Of a stretch of 64,000 nt of DNA, positions 46,854 to 56,651 are shown piece after piece; positions within the stretch are counted from its first letter, which is position 1; each line of letters begins with the position of its first letter. The DNA is from Lithacetigena sp037446255 [NCBI: Coprothermobacterota bacterium] (GTDB lineage Bacteria > Coprothermobacterota > HKB111), in assembly GCA_037446255.1 (NCBI GenBank), contig JBBIIY010000005.1, positions 23,953-87,952 on the forward strand, given 5' to 3'. The notes beneath the pieces were generated by a model. That model was given only the letters and a program-made list of their open reading frames with translations, was not told the DNA's origin and did not search any database. The translations under genes were made by a program, and so were the position numbers.

Positions 46854-46886
46854 AGGACTGTCCCCTTGGGGGACAGTCCTACTTTT
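46854..46886. terminator. Bidirectional rho-independent terminator of the GGACTGTCCCC type
   Basis: A 12-bp perfect inverted repeat AGGACTGTCCCC-TTG-GGGGACAGTCCT (46854-46880), with TTTT soon after on the plus strand and an A-rich left side, lies between convergent genes. It contains the dispersed GACTGTCCCC repeat core. Confidence 0.8.
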
Positions 46887-46905
46887 CACTAACTTTTAAT
46901 AAAAG

Positions 46906-47607
46906 TTATTTAATCAGATTTAACTGAATAATAGTATATTCTCCGAAAATATCATCTTTAGTGATATTTATAATTAAAATCCCCTTACCTGCTTTATTAG
47001 CATTCATCCCTGCCATATTTTCTGAAAATCCAGAGGTATCTATTTTCCAGCCTTTACTCTGCAAGTTTGTTATATAAAAATCAAATACTTCTTTTACAGG
47101 GTTTTTTAGTATATATTCAACATAATCTGCTTCCGGTTTTGACTCATAAGAAATCCTTACTGTCCCTACCATACGGGGAACTTCCTCTAAATCTTTACCC
47201 TCTACATCCACGGTAGGCACTTTTGGTTCGCCGGGATCCAGGATTGGTTTGTTAGAAGTTATCACGAAAGCTTCAACTTCCTCGCCTTCAACTGGAAATA
47301 CCAGTAAAACAGCGTTTCTATCTTTTTTGCTGAAGAATACTTCCATTTCTCCCTCTTTGATTATTTCCCAACCACTATTTTCTATCCCCTCTTTGAAGAG
47401 TGTTAAGGAATCTTCAACTGAGCCTTTTCCTTTTAGATAACCGCTAATTGTTCCATCGGGTTTTTTAATCACCTCCACAACTTTCCACCCTTTAGGAATT
47501 TGTCCTATATCCAGCCGTGGCCTGGAAATGAAGAAATACAGTAAAACCGCTAATGTACCTATTAAAACTAAAACCAGCAATACTAAAAGTATCTTCTTTG
47601 CTTTCAT
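46906..47607 (-). CDS. Membrane-anchored protein with two related domains, unknown function
   Basis: From ATG 47607 the protein has 233 residues with one N-terminal membrane helix (KKILLVLLVLVLIGTLAVLLYFFI). Two similar extracellular units follow (about 40-120 and 145-233), each built around a helix-turn ending in GW: VEDSLTLFKEGIENSGWEII and VKEVFDFYITNLQSKGWKI. Each GW is followed by beta strands with FSKKDRNAVLLVF or ANKAGKGILIINI. I do not recognise a named family. It is transcribed toward the SLH gene. The ATG at 47652 upstream is less likely. Confidence 0.6.
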   Translation of the reverse strand: MKAKKILLVLLVLVLIGTLAVLLYFFISRPRLDIGQIPKGWKVVEVIKKPDGTISGYLKGKGSVEDSLTLFKEGIENSGWEIIKEGEMEVFFSKKDRNAVLLVFPVEGEEVEAFVITSNKPILDPGEPKVPTVDVEGKDLEEVPRMVGTVRISYESKPEADYVEYILKNPVKEVFDFYITNLQSKGWKIDTSGFSENMAGMNANKAGKGILIINITKDDIFGEYTIIQLNLIK

Positions 47608-47819
47608 CTCAATTTTGCCCCCTGAGTATAGTATAGTATTTATCAGAAACATCTTCCTATAACAATTTTCCGTCTTTATCCCTGGCCTGTATTCTTATCT
47701 AATATGACGACAAGGAAATGTTAATTAATTATACTACCGAAAATTATCAGGGTATTATATCTCATGGAAACTCCCCATTTTATCCTTAAACCTGATGCAG
47801 TGTCTTCGTAGGTAAAAAA

Positions 47820-47950
47820 TGAGATGCTGGATCAGGGTTCAGCACGACAAAGAGTTGTAGAAAAACAAAGGGGACTGTCCCCAATAGTTACCAAGACTCT
47901 GGATCGGGAGTCCAAAGTCACAGAGTCGTATAATACTCTGGATCAATATA
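47820..47950. repeat. Cluster of dispersed repeat dyads
   Basis: TGCTGGA-TCAGGG-TTCAGCA (47825-47844), GGGGACTGTCCCC (47870-47882) and GACTCTGGA-N7-TCCAAAGTC with one mismatch (47895-47919) lie within 130 bases of the divergent gap. The order CTGGATC-type, GGGGAC-type, CTGGATC-type suggests nested or successive insertions. An open frame over this region is spurious. Confidence 0.6.
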
Positions 47951-47958
47951 AAAAGGTA

Positions 47959-47987
47959 TTGACTATATATTGTCTGACGATTATTAT
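47959..47987 (+). promoter_or_regulatory. Candidate promoter for the alpha-2-macroglobulin operon
   Basis: TTGACT (47959-47964) and TATTAT (47982-47987) are 17 bases apart, ahead of a leader of about 140 bases. A perfect palindrome GGACTATAGTCC lies at 48066-48077 in the leader. Confidence 0.45.
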
Positions 47988-48131
47988 AAAGATAATAGAT
48001 GGAGTTTAAATTATAAACTACCAAAGGGCTGATTATAATCAGAAACTTACACATATTAATTTCTTGGACTATAGTCCTATCTGAGATTTTGCAGAGCATT
48101 GATTGAAAAAATATAAGGAGGAGTACCATAA

Positions 48132-51100
48132 GTGAAGGAAGAATTCTATAAGAAAGCATCTATGAAAGTAGTTTCACTGTTGGTGGTTCTCGCTATAATA
48201 ATTGGCTTAGGTTATATCTTTCAACGAGAACCTACTATAATTAAACCTGCTTACTCCCAGGTATATCGGTTAGTTAATGAGAAGATATCCCAGGGTGCTC
48301 CGGTGGTTTTTTATCTACCTCAGGGAATAGACAAAGAATCCGCAAAGCAGGGAATTAAGTTTAGCCCGGAGATAAAGGGTAACTGGCAAATTATACAGGA
48401 TGAAGACAAACTCCTTTTTAAGCCCGAAAAAGATTTAACACTTAACAATTACTATTCAGTAGAGCTAACTACCCCCACCGGTGAACTTCTGCGAACTGAT
48501 TTTCAAGCGGTAAAGAATCCAGAAATTGTGGCTATCTTTCCCCATGAGGGCTCGGAAACACCGGAAAACTCTGAAATAACCATCGTTTTTAATCGTCCCA
48601 TGGTGCCCCTGTCCACCATAGACTACCAGAGCCAGATGGATATACCAGTTGAAATTACTCCCGTAACCAAAGGCCGTTTCAAGTGGATAACCACCAGTAA
48701 TCTTCAATTCATCCCGGAAGAAAGGCTCATAAGATCGTCCCGCTACCAGATAATAGTGAAGCCTGGTCTGATTTCTATGGATGGCCTTCCGGTAGAAGGT
48801 AAAAGCATAGAGTTTACCACCCGTAAACTTCGATATGTTGGCAATAGTACGGGTAAGATGATTTATAATCAGCCCTTTATCATTTACTTCAATCAAGAGG
48901 TAGACTTGGGGAAAATTAAAAAAGAAATCACCTTGACCGATACCAATACCAAAAAAGAGCTGCCTTTTATTGCTGAGTATGGGAAAAAATCAGCAGAAGG
49001 AATCGAGCCTATAGATGGTACACCCAGGCAGGAAGTGACCGATAAATCGGTTATCTATGTTTATAACCAGAGAGATAGTTTCGGGAGAGCCAGGTTCTGG
49101 GATTTTGAAAAATCTTATTTTATTAATCTTAAGCAAGCCCATCCTGCTGAGGGTGACCTGATATTAGACCAACCCCTTTGGTCTCTTCTGGAAATAACCG
49201 GCCCCCTGGAGAACCTTTCTGCCCAATCCCATAGAACCGACCATGCTTCCCCGGACTTTTTTGACCCTCAAGGAAAGCTGGAAATAAGTTTTTACGAGGA
49301 AGTAGATATATCCAGGAGTAAAATCATAGCCCCGGCCCTGAAAGAGATAGTTTATGGAGAAAAACCGGAAGATGATAGCCAATATAATGAAACCAGGATG
49401 GTTACCGATAAGAAAAAAATATTGCTTTCCTTTGAAAGCAGCAAAATAGGTCGGGGTGAAAAACTTGAAATCATCTTAAATAAAATAGTCAACTTAGAGG
49501 GTTTTACCATAAACCGCGAACCCATTAAAAAGGTAATCACCTCCTATCCCGAACTTAAAATTCTTGAAACCTCACCTGCCAATACAACGAGTGGTGCTGA
49601 TATTACCAACCTCGGTCTGACTACCACAACTCCATTAAGACTACCCTCACCAGAAGAATATAAAAACTATATTAAATCAAATTTTCCTTACGAATTATAT
49701 ATTTGGGGAAGGCCCTTTAGAGTCTATGATAAAGTTTATCAGGAGAGAGGTCTCACCGCTAACCCTGGTGATTTTGTCACCTGGATAAACTGGGGTATTA
49801 TGCCCAACTTAGATTATTCTCTGGAATTAAATCTGGAGGATGTCTTCGGTCAGAAAGTAAAAGTAAATCTTGCCTTTATTAGTGGTAAGATGCCCGGTAT
49901 GCACCTGAGGTTTCAACACCTACAAAACCCCTATAATGTAACCACCCCGGATAATACCAAACTCAACTACGCTACCGTTAATATGGAGTATGTTAATCTG
50001 GAGATTTATAAATTTGAGGCTCTCGCTTTCCTGAAAGAGCTGGATAAAAGACCCTATGAGGATGAGCTACCAGAAATTATCAGCGGTTTTAAAGAAAAGA
50101 TAACTTCCAAAATCAATCTACCTAAAAGATACTGGTTAAAAAATTATTTTCAAATAGACATAAAAGACTATTTTAAAGATCCCTTAGGCCACTATCTGGT
50201 GGTTTTCTCTCACCCTCAATATACCTACACCTACTATGACTGGAAGAAACAGCAATCTATCAATCAACCTGCTTCCGAAAGAACTTATCTAACGGTCACC
50301 AATTTAGGGGTGGCTGAAAAAAAGATAGACCCGGAAACTGTTGATGAAATATGGATAACTCCCTTAAGTCCTGAAAAGTTAAAGACTCTTTATAACCTCT
50401 ATTGGGTTACCGGTCTCAAAGATTTATCACCGGTAAGCGAAGCTAAAATTAACCTTTATGAACAACGAGAAGGAAAGTTAATTCCAACTTTTACGAGCAC
50501 CACTAACTCTGAGGGTATCGCTTTTACCGAATTAATTCCCAACCTTAAGGGAGTGGTGATAAGTAAGGGTAATGATAGCACCATCATACTTTCCAGAGAA
50601 AGTCAGTTATGGTGGGCGGGAACTGCTTATACCGCACCCAGAATTTACCTATATACTGATAAACCCATTTATCAGCCCGGGCAGGAAGTATTCATCAAAG
50701 GACTTTATAGAACAGGATACGATGGGCAATACGAGATTCCTCAGGGTAAAAAGGCTGGTCTAAAAATCTATAACTCCCGCGGTGATGTGGTCTCAGAGCA
50801 AACCCTGAACCTTAATGATTATGGCACCTTTAACACTCGCTTTCTACTTGATAGAAGTTCTCCTCTTGGTAGCTATTGGATGTCTGTTGACCAATCCGGT
50901 TACGGTTCTTTTGATGTCCAGGAATATATCCCTGCTCCCTTTGAGGTAACCGTAAAAGAGGAAAAAACTGAATACATCTCCAAAGACACGGTCAATCTGG
51001 AGGTAAACGCTCGCTACTACTTTGGAGTCCCCTTAGAAGGAGGAGAAGTCACCTATACCATCACCACCCAAAATTACTATTTTGACCGCTACCCCGAAGG

Positions 51101-54100
51101 AAACTTTTCTTTTGGCTCAGGCGGTTACTATTGGTATCCTTACGAGCAAACAGATCGCTTTTATATGAGAGGAAGTACCAAATTAGATGTTAATGGCAGG
51201 GCTGCCATCTCCCAGCTACTTGATTTAGAAAAGATGTTCAAAGAAGAAAAGGATAGAACCAGCAAAATCATTGTCCTTGATATCACCGTGCAAAATACCC
51301 AGGGGCAAAGCGTCTCCACCCAGAAATCCTACATCCTTCATGCCGGTGAGTTTTATTTAGGAATAAGTACTGATAAATACTTTCTTGGAAAGGAAGAAAA
51401 GTTTAACCTGCAGGTGAAGTCATTGAATACCGGTGAAAAGCAGGGTTGGTCCCCGATCAAGGTAGAAAATATTAACTTTAATCTCTATCAGGTGGAATGG
51501 GTTTATAGTAAAAGGCAGGGAGTAGGTGGAGGCTTTCAGTATCAGTGGGAAAGAAAAAGAACAGTTGTGGATACCTTCATCCTATCTACCGACAGTAAGG
51601 GTGATTACCTTAGAGAATACCAGATTTTCAAAGAGGGTGAGTATGAATTAGAAATCAGTGCTTCGGATAAACGAGGAAACCGCGTCTTTGCTAACCGTTC
51701 GCTCTATGTTTATGGTAAAGGGGAGGTAAGCATTAAGCCAAGCACTGACACTAAACTTGAATTAGAAACGGAAAATACTCAATTGAAAGCAGGGGAAGAA
51801 GGAAGAGTCATCATAAAATCTCCCTACACCGAAGCGAAAGCGTTGATAACTATTGAAAGAGGAAGAATCTTTGACTACCAGATAAAAAAAATTGAAGGAA
51901 ACCTGTCTGTTTTTTCTTTCCCCGTTAAAGAGGATTACTTGCCTAATGTTTTTGTTTCGGTTCTTCTTATCTCTTCTAAACCGGAGATGAAGTTTGGTCA
52001 GATAGAGTTTCAAGTTAATACTGATAGAAAAAGGTTGGAAATACAGGTTGAATCGAATAAAAAAGATTATCTGCCCGGAGAAGAAGTTACTCTGGACATT
52101 CAAACCCGGGAATACGCTTACGCCCGTGACCAGGTGGGTAAGCCTGTACCTGCTGAAGTTTCTCTTTCGGTAGCAGATTTAAGCGTTTTGGCTCTTAAAG
52201 GAAACCCCAAAAAGAATCCTCTCTCCTTTTTCTATTCTGGTTTTCCCTTATGCGTATCCACTGCCAGCAATGTGCAAAATATTTTAGTGAGGGTAGAGAT
52301 ACCCACCAAGGGAGGGGGAGCTTTAAAATCGGAAGAGGACCTGACTCGTAAAAAAAGAGGTGTTTTCAAAGAAACTGCTTTCTGGCAGGCTGTGGTCAGA
52401 ACGGATGATAAAGGTAAGGCAAAGGTGAAGTTCACCCTACCCGACAACCTTACTACCTGGCAAACTGAAACCCTGGGAATAACCCTGGATACCCGTTTAG
52501 GGATTCATTACCTGGAGTTCATTACCCGTAAGGAACTTATGCTGGTACCTTTAAAGCCTCGCTTTGTGGTCCCTGGAGACATTTTCCAGATAGGAGCCCA
52601 GATTTTTAAACCGAGTTCAGAAAACCTTAAAGTTAAGGTAAAACTGGAGAGCCCAACCTTAACCCTTCTGGATGAACAACTGGAAAGGGAGATTATCCTG
52701 GAAGCAGATAAAAGTCAAACCGTTTATTTTAAGGTTCAAGCGCCTCCTTCTCTGGAAAAAGGAGAGCATGTTTTCACCCTTTCGGTTAAGGGAGGAAATC
52801 TGGAAGATACGGTGGAGCAAAGGCTTAGTATAACTCCCAACAACACCTATGAAGTTACAGCTACCTCTAACTACCTTACCCAGCCCATCTTCAAAGAGTA
52901 TCTCTTCCTGCCAGATAATATCTCCCGGGATAAGGGCAGCCTCGCCATTAAGGCAAGTGCCACCCTGGCAATATTTCTTTCTGATGCTCTTCAGTACCTG
53001 CTGGAATTTCCTTACGGCTGTTCCGAGCAGATAGCCAGCAAACTATCGGCTATTGCTACTGTTAAAAAGGGCCTGAATGTCCCACATCTGGAAGAAAAAC
53101 TTAAACTCCAAAATATACGCTATGAGGGTAGAGAGTATTCCCTGGAAGAAGTGGTGCAGATAGGTCTCACTGAGCTGGCTAATTCTCAAAACTTTGATGG
53201 TGGTTTTACTTTCTGGCGGGGGAGTGAATCGGGTTTTTACCTTACCCTGCAGGTAGTAGACGCTCTCCTTAGGGTTAAAGAGGCTGGTTTTCCGGTAAAC
53301 GAAACAGTTCTAAATAGAGCGGTAGATTACCTTAAAATAAAGATAACTACTGAATACCAATATTATAGCAACAAAGAAACTGTCATCTTAACCGTAGCTA
53401 CCCTCATAGGATTCCCTGAAGTAGCCGAGATAGAGGATTTAAAAAAGAAGGTTATCAGCTTTACCAGAGATGAGGCTTACTTACAGGAAAATATAAGTTC
53501 GGTTACTCTAACCAAACTGGCTTTAATCATGGTCCAGGGAGGGTACGAGGAAAATCTTAAAGAAAAAGTATTTAATATTCTGGATAATCGGGTAAAGATC
53601 GACGGAAGGGGAGCTTTTTTGGGTACCGGGAAAATAGCCTTCTATGATTATTATGAAACCCCGATTAAAAATACCGCCCTTTACCTTAAGGCTCAGGTAG
53701 CTTATAAAAGGGATAACCCACTTTTAGATAAAGTTCTAAGATGGCTCTTAAACAGCCGATATAAAGACAGAAGCTGGGGTTCCACCCAGAACACCCTGGT
53801 AGCCATAGACGCCCTGACAGATTTTCTGATCTGGAAAAGAGAGACAGAATCGGACTTTACCCTGGAGGTTTCCCTTAATGGACTCAAAGAGGGAGAATAC
53901 CGTTTCCAGAAAGAAACCATTCTGAACCAGTTCAAGAAGGAAGTACCTTTTGGGAAAATGAAATTTAACCAGATTAACGAGATAACTTTCCGAAAAACCA
54001 ACCATAATACTCTTCCCAACGCTTTTTATTATGATATGGCTTTGAAGTACTATTTACCTGTGGAACAAATACCGCCAAGGGACGAAGGTTTGGGTATCAC

Positions 54101-54551
54101 CCGGGAGTTTTATCAGCCAAGCGATAAAAAACGAGAAAAACCACTTACCAAGGCTAAGGTAGGCGAAGTAATAAGGGTGAAATTACAAATAACTGTACCC
54201 GAATATAGAACCTTTGTGATGTTAGAAGATTTCATACCTGCTGGAATGGAAATCGTCAATCTGGATTTATCCACCGAAGACCGTTCTCTCATGCAGGAGG
54301 AAGGGTTCCGTCGGGATATAAACTACTGGCAGACCTATTTTGACCGATTCCTCTTTCCTCAGTATAAAGCTATTTATAACGACCGGGTCTTTCTTTATCT
54401 GGGAAGTATGAGTCCTGGAGTGTATGAATTTGAATATTTTGCGCGTGCCCTTATCCGGGGTAAGTTCATTCAGATTCCCGCCATAGTATCGGAAATGTAC
54501 TTTCCGGAGATTTTTGGTAGAACCGCCGGGAGGTATTTTGAGATAGAGTGA
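48132..54551 (+). CDS. Bacterial alpha-2-macroglobulin (large thioester protein)
   Basis: The 2139-residue protein has one N-terminal membrane anchor (about 12-32) without a lipobox cysteine, then a long series of macroglobulin domains. Recognisable are the MG-type start APRIYLYTDKPIYQPGQEVFIKG (about 835), DYLPGEEVTLDIQTREYA (about 1310), and FWQAVVRTDDKGKAKVKFTLPDNLTTWQ (about 1420). The thioester motif CSEQ is at 1630-1633 in FPYGCSEQIASKL, and a C-terminal receptor-like region follows. Bacterial homologues trap proteases at the cell surface, with the thioester crosslinking the attacker. GTG 48132 follows AAGGAGGAG. It overlaps the PBP1C gene by GTGA, a known conserved pairing. Confidence 0.92.
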   Translation: MKEEFYKKASMKVVSLLVVLAIIIGLGYIFQREPTIIKPAYSQVYRLVNEKISQGAPVVFYLPQGIDKESAKQGIKFSPEIKGNWQIIQDEDKLLFKPEKDLTLNNYYSVELTTPTGELLRTDFQAVKNPEIVAIFPHEGSETPENSEITIVFNRPMVPLSTIDYQSQMDIPVEITPVTKGRFKWITTSNLQFIPEERLIRSSRYQIIVKPGLISMDGLPVEGKSIEFTTRKLRYVGNSTGKMIYNQPFIIYFNQEVDLGKIKKEITLTDTNTKKELPFIAEYGKKSAEGIEPIDGTPRQEVTDKSVIYVYNQRDSFGRARFWDFEKSYFINLKQAHPAEGDLILDQPLWSLLEITGPLENLSAQSHRTDHASPDFFDPQGKLEISFYEEVDISRSKIIAPALKEIVYGEKPEDDSQYNETRMVTDKKKILLSFESSKIGRGEKLEIILNKIVNLEGFTINREPIKKVITSYPELKILETSPANTTSGADITNLGLTTTTPLRLPSPEEYKNYIKSNFPYELYIWGRPFRVYDKVYQERGLTANPGDFVTWINWGIMPNLDYSLELNLEDVFGQKVKVNLAFISGKMPGMHLRFQHLQNPYNVTTPDNTKLNYATVNMEYVNLEIYKFEALAFLKELDKRPYEDELPEIISGFKEKITSKINLPKRYWLKNYFQIDIKDYFKDPLGHYLVVFSHPQYTYTYYDWKKQQSINQPASERTYLTVTNLGVAEKKIDPETVDEIWITPLSPEKLKTLYNLYWVTGLKDLSPVSEAKINLYEQREGKLIPTFTSTTNSEGIAFTELIPNLKGVVISKGNDSTIILSRESQLWWAGTAYTAPRIYLYTDKPIYQPGQEVFIKGLYRTGYDGQYEIPQGKKAGLKIYNSRGDVVSEQTLNLNDYGTFNTRFLLDRSSPLGSYWMSVDQSGYGSFDVQEYIPAPFEVTVKEEKTEYISKDTVNLEVNARYYFGVPLEGGEVTYTITTQNYYFDRYPEGNFSFGSGGYYWYPYEQTDRFYMRGSTKLDVNGRAAISQLLDLEKMFKEEKDRTSKIIVLDITVQNTQGQSVSTQKSYILHAGEFYLGISTDKYFLGKEEKFNLQVKSLNTGEKQGWSPIKVENINFNLYQVEWVYSKRQGVGGGFQYQWERKRTVVDTFILSTDSKGDYLREYQIFKEGEYELEISASDKRGNRVFANRSLYVYGKGEVSIKPSTDTKLELETENTQLKAGEEGRVIIKSPYTEAKALITIERGRIFDYQIKKIEGNLSVFSFPVKEDYLPNVFVSVLLISSKPEMKFGQIEFQVNTDRKRLEIQVESNKKDYLPGEEVTLDIQTREYAYARDQVGKPVPAEVSLSVADLSVLALKGNPKKNPLSFFYSGFPLCVSTASNVQNILVRVEIPTKGGGALKSEEDLTRKKRGVFKETAFWQAVVRTDDKGKAKVKFTLPDNLTTWQTETLGITLDTRLGIHYLEFITRKELMLVPLKPRFVVPGDIFQIGAQIFKPSSENLKVKVKLESPTLTLLDEQLEREIILEADKSQTVYFKVQAPPSLEKGEHVFTLSVKGGNLEDTVEQRLSITPNNTYEVTATSNYLTQPIFKEYLFLPDNISRDKGSLAIKASATLAIFLSDALQYLLEFPYGCSEQIASKLSAIATVKKGLNVPHLEEKLKLQNIRYEGREYSLEEVVQIGLTELANSQNFDGGFTFWRGSESGFYLTLQVVDALLRVKEAGFPVNETVLNRAVDYLKIKITTEYQYYSNKETVILTVATLIGFPEVAEIEDLKKKVISFTRDEAYLQENISSVTLTKLALIMVQGGYEENLKEKVFNILDNRVKIDGRGAFLGTGKIAFYDYYETPIKNTALYLKAQVAYKRDNPLLDKVLRWLLNSRYKDRSWGSTQNTLVAIDALTDFLIWKRETESDFTLEVSLNGLKEGEYRFQKETILNQFKKEVPFGKMKFNQINEITFRKTNHNTLPNAFYYDMALKYYLPVEQIPPRDEGLGITREFYQPSDKKREKPLTKAKVGEVIRVKLQITVPEYRTFVMLEDFIPAGMEIVNLDLSTEDRSLMQEEGFRRDINYWQTYFDRFLFPQYKAIYNDRVFLYLGSMSPGVYEFEYFARALIRGKFIQIPAIVSEMYFPEIFGRTAGRYFEIE

Positions 54552-56638
54552 GAACAGGTATATTCTCTCCAACCCGACTGCTAAAAATAAGCGGGATTAT
54601 ATTAATCAGCCTGATTATTATCAGTAGTTTCTTTTTACCAATCGGTTATCATCAGGCAAAATCATTAGTGAAAACCTACCAGAATCTGGAATCAGCAGTT
54701 GTGGTGGATAGGAAAGGAGAAGAGATTTTCCTTAAGCCCAATGACCGCGGGTATTGGGCGAGATATTTGGAGGAAATCCCGCCCCGATTAAAAGAACTCC
54801 TCCTTATAAAAGAGGATAAGTATTTTTATTACCACCCTGGTTTCAATCCGATAAGTCTAACTAAATACCTTCTGGGTGGCCTGGGAATTGGCGATAGAAA
54901 AGCCTCCAGTACTATAACCCAACAGTTAACCAAGATTCTGCTGGGTACGGAAAGTGAGAGAAGTCTGAAAAATAAACTTAAAGAATTAAGTTATGCCCTG
55001 AGTTTGGAACTATTTCTTCCCAAAGAGGAGATACTGAAGATGTATGTTAACTCTCTCTACCTGGGGAATCAGGCTCAAGGATTCAAAGAAGCCAGCAGAC
55101 TTTATTTTAATCTCCCTCCAGAACTTTTAAATGAAGGACAGATACTCCAGCTCCTGGCTACCATCAGTAACCCTACTTTCAATAACCCGGCGCGTATCGA
55201 GAACCGTAATATTACCCTGAGGATAGGCAGAAGTCTGGGCGTGGACTTAAATATTTTTGTAATAGAGAATTCTCTGACTATCAAAGAAAAAATGCGTAAG
55301 TATAACCGCTATAGCCTGCCTTCTTTTGAAATAGCCTCTTATCTGAAAGAATCAACAGAAAACCAGGAATTAACAGTGGATTTTAGACTTACCGATAGAA
55401 TAAGAGAAATAGTAAAGAGAAATTTAGATGAACTTAAATGGAAAAGCGCTTATAATTCAGCAGTAATTGTCATTAAACTTCCAGAAAATGAGATACTCTC
55501 TCTTGTTGGTTCACCAGACCCCCTTTCCTCTAAAAGTGGGTACCAGATAAACATGTTGCTGGAACCCCGGGCTGTCGGCTCCACCATTAAACCTTTTATT
55601 TACCTTAAAGCCTTTGAAAAAGGGTTAAGACCCTACACGATGATAGACGATAGAGAATATAAGTATCTTACAGCTATGGGTCTTCCCCTTTATCCGCGCA
55701 ATTATGATGAAAAGTACCGGGGGGTGGTTAATTTACACTATGCTCTGAGTAATAGCCTGAATGTACCTGCAGTAAAAGTTTTGGAGTATATCAGGCTTAA
55801 TGAATTTTACCAGTTTATGGAAGAAGAGTTGGGTTTTAAGCCCATTCAACCCTGGGAAAGTTATCAGCTGGGAATCGCCCTGGGCGGACTGGAGATGAGC
55901 CTGCTGGATCTATCTCACTACTTCACCATCTTTCCCAATCAGGGAGTGTTGAAAGAACTACAGATTTACCGTAATGAAAAAATATCCATAACCAAACAGG
56001 TGGTTAGACCAGAATATGTAGAGTTGATCAATAAGATTCTTCAGGACAGGAGCACCGGGGTGGAACAGTTTGGTATGAGAACAGTATTAAACCTGTTTCC
56101 CAGGAATTACGCTCTAAAAACCGGGACCTCCCGGGATTACCGGGATAGCTGGGTAATAGGCTACACTCCCGATTTCCTGGTGGGGGTCTGGGTGGGAAAT
56201 AGCAACCATTCGCCCATGGATGAAGTCACCGGTCAGGTAGGAGCAGGACTTATCTGGTCAGAAGTGATGGAGTTACTTTTTAATTCTGCTTATAACCTTA
56301 AAACTCCTTTTACCTATTCCCACCTTAAAGAATTTTCTGAGGGAAACAGTATCCAGTATGGCTTGAAAGGAGATGATTATGACAGTGGACTTAATGTTTT
56401 AATCATAGAAGATTCATCTCTGATTTTGAGCCCACACCAGGAAGACACTTTCTTGCTGGAAAAAGGGTGCGTTATTTCCCTGCGCGCCAGGGAGGAAGTA
56501 CGCTGGAGCATCAATGAAAATTTTTTGGCAGAAAGTAAGGAAGCTCGCTTTATTCCTTCATCTAAAGGCTTTTACCAAATACAGGCAGAAAACTTACAGG
56601 GAAAACGAGAAATCATAACCATTGAAGTAAGAGAGTAA
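54548..56638 (+). CDS. pbpC: Penicillin-binding protein 1C (transglycosylase/transpeptidase-like)
   Basis: The 696-residue protein has an N-terminal anchor (about 11-32) and a glycosyltransferase 51 domain (about 55-220). Its catalytic Glu89 lies in KEDKYFYYHPG, with TITQQLTK and SLYLGNQAQGFKEAS further on. A transpeptidase-like domain follows with STIK (S345, K348), SNSLN and KTGTS (K524). The last 90 residues match the C-terminal BiPBP domain of PBP1C. The start GTG at 54548 overlaps the alpha-2-macroglobulin stop. PBP1C is thought to rebuild wall where the protease trap acts. Active-site motifs look complete. Confidence 0.93.
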   Translation: MRTGIFSPTRLLKISGIILISLIIISSFFLPIGYHQAKSLVKTYQNLESAVVVDRKGEEIFLKPNDRGYWARYLEEIPPRLKELLLIKEDKYFYYHPGFNPISLTKYLLGGLGIGDRKASSTITQQLTKILLGTESERSLKNKLKELSYALSLELFLPKEEILKMYVNSLYLGNQAQGFKEASRLYFNLPPELLNEGQILQLLATISNPTFNNPARIENRNITLRIGRSLGVDLNIFVIENSLTIKEKMRKYNRYSLPSFEIASYLKESTENQELTVDFRLTDRIREIVKRNLDELKWKSAYNSAVIVIKLPENEILSLVGSPDPLSSKSGYQINMLLEPRAVGSTIKPFIYLKAFEKGLRPYTMIDDREYKYLTAMGLPLYPRNYDEKYRGVVNLHYALSNSLNVPAVKVLEYIRLNEFYQFMEEELGFKPIQPWESYQLGIALGGLEMSLLDLSHYFTIFPNQGVLKELQIYRNEKISITKQVVRPEYVELINKILQDRSTGVEQFGMRTVLNLFPRNYALKTGTSRDYRDSWVIGYTPDFLVGVWVGNSNHSPMDEVTGQVGAGLIWSEVMELLFNSAYNLKTPFTYSHLKEFSEGNSIQYGLKGDDYDSGLNVLIIEDSSLILSPHQEDTFLLEKGCVISLRAREEVRWSINENFLAESKEARFIPSSKGFYQIQAENLQGKREIITIEVRE

Positions 56639-56651
56639 AATATTTTAAACA

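Noticed and set aside
47824-48009. 61-codon plus-strand frame upstream of the macroglobulin gene
   Set aside because: It is made of repeat dyads and contains the candidate promoter.
48066-48077. Perfect GGACTATAGTCC palindrome as an operator
   Set aside because: A single 12-bp palindrome 50 bases before the start codon, with no second copy found, is too little to call a regulatory site.
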